The translations under genes and the position numbers were made by a program. This document shows positions 43,738 through 43,822 of a stretch of 43,822 nucleotides of DNA, one piece after another (the first letter of the stretch is position 1; the number at the start of each line of letters is the position of its first letter). The stretch comes from Neptuniibacter sp. (GTDB taxonomy: Bacteria > Pseudomonadota > Gammaproteobacteria > Pseudomonadales > Balneatricaceae), in the NCBI RefSeq assembly GCF_024231755.1, contig NZ_JAAEQH010000118.1, positions 1-43,822 on the forward strand. Reading direction: 5' to 3'. The notes under the pieces were generated by a model, which was given only the letters and a program-made list of their open reading frames with translations, was not told the DNA's origin and ran no database searches.

Positions 43738-43822
43738 CCATTTTTGTTCTCAACAAGGCAGCATGAGCGTAGTTTAGTTATTCTAAATAAGCGAATAATA
43801 ACGAAGTTGAGGGCATAAATGG
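43738..43822. repeat. Inverted repeat at the right window edge
   Basis: The 17 bases at 43738-43754 (CCATTTTTGTTCTCAAC) pair with the last 17 of the window, with 14 Watson-Crick pairs, two GU and one mismatch. An inner dyad (GTTATTC...GAATAA) lies between. The structure may continue outside the window. Confidence 0.6.

Overview
The window looks like a chromosomal segment of a marine gammaproteobacterium. The best guess is an Oceanospirillaceae-type organism, such as the Neptuniibacter, Amphritea or Marinobacterium group. This rests on gene content: a VCBS-repeat adhesin, cytochrome c5, a Rep helicase, a YifB/ComM ATPase, several c-di-GMP proteins, a chemotaxis receptor and a perfect FNR/Anr box. 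The genus is inference.

Layout. (1) Positions 1-7107 hold the 3' part of a giant VCBS-repeat surface protein with exact ~765-bp tandem units. It is followed without gaps by a GAF-like/HlyD membrane-fusion protein and an M50 metalloprotease/HlyD fusion, which read as its export or processing partners. (2) Positions 7243-11017 hold small periplasmic or signalling genes: a fasciclin protein, a STAS protein, and a GlxA-type AraC regulator divergent from an isochorismatase-like hydrolase. (3) Positions 11201-15683 (minus strand) hold an unusual biosynthetic-looking cluster: a cyanophycin-synthetase-like ATP-grasp ligase whose Mur-ligase half is short and has no P-loop, a translationally coupled hotdog-like protein, a BioD-like P-loop NTPase and a sulfotransferase. 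(4) Positions 15868-26089 hold signalling genes: a chemotaxis receptor, a broken EAL gene, a secreted protein behind an FNR/Anr box and a TetR-like palindrome, a four-CBS diguanylate cyclase, a zinc-ribbon protein, a c'-type cytochrome, a methyltransferase, a hybrid kinase and a solute-binding protein. A dispersed intergenic repeat recurs in the last part.

(5) Positions 26347-36994 are an integrated element of about 10.6 kb inserted at the 3' end of tRNA-Arg(CCG). It has a P4-type integrase, AlpA, a winged-helix protein and a RepA-like ATPase. Its cargo is a DUF413 protein, a DarTG-like toxin/antitoxin pair in which the DarT toxin has an unfamiliar N-terminal half, and several unknown genes. 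It ends with an IS30 remnant, a TerB-like protein and a RadC-like protein. Both ends carry paired AGGGTAT boxes 12 bp apart. The DarTG cargo is bracketed by 38-bp direct repeats. (6) Positions 36981-43822 return to core chromosome: tRNA-Arg, a small zinc-ribbon protein, cytochrome c5, Rep helicase, a REC-GGDEF-EAL protein and YifB. The window ends in an inverted repeat that may continue beyond it.

The strongest candidates for something new are the ATP-grasp/hotdog/BioD-like/sulfotransferase cluster and the DarTG variant with its flanking repeats and large stem-loop. All assignments come from reading sequence motifs; no database search was possible.
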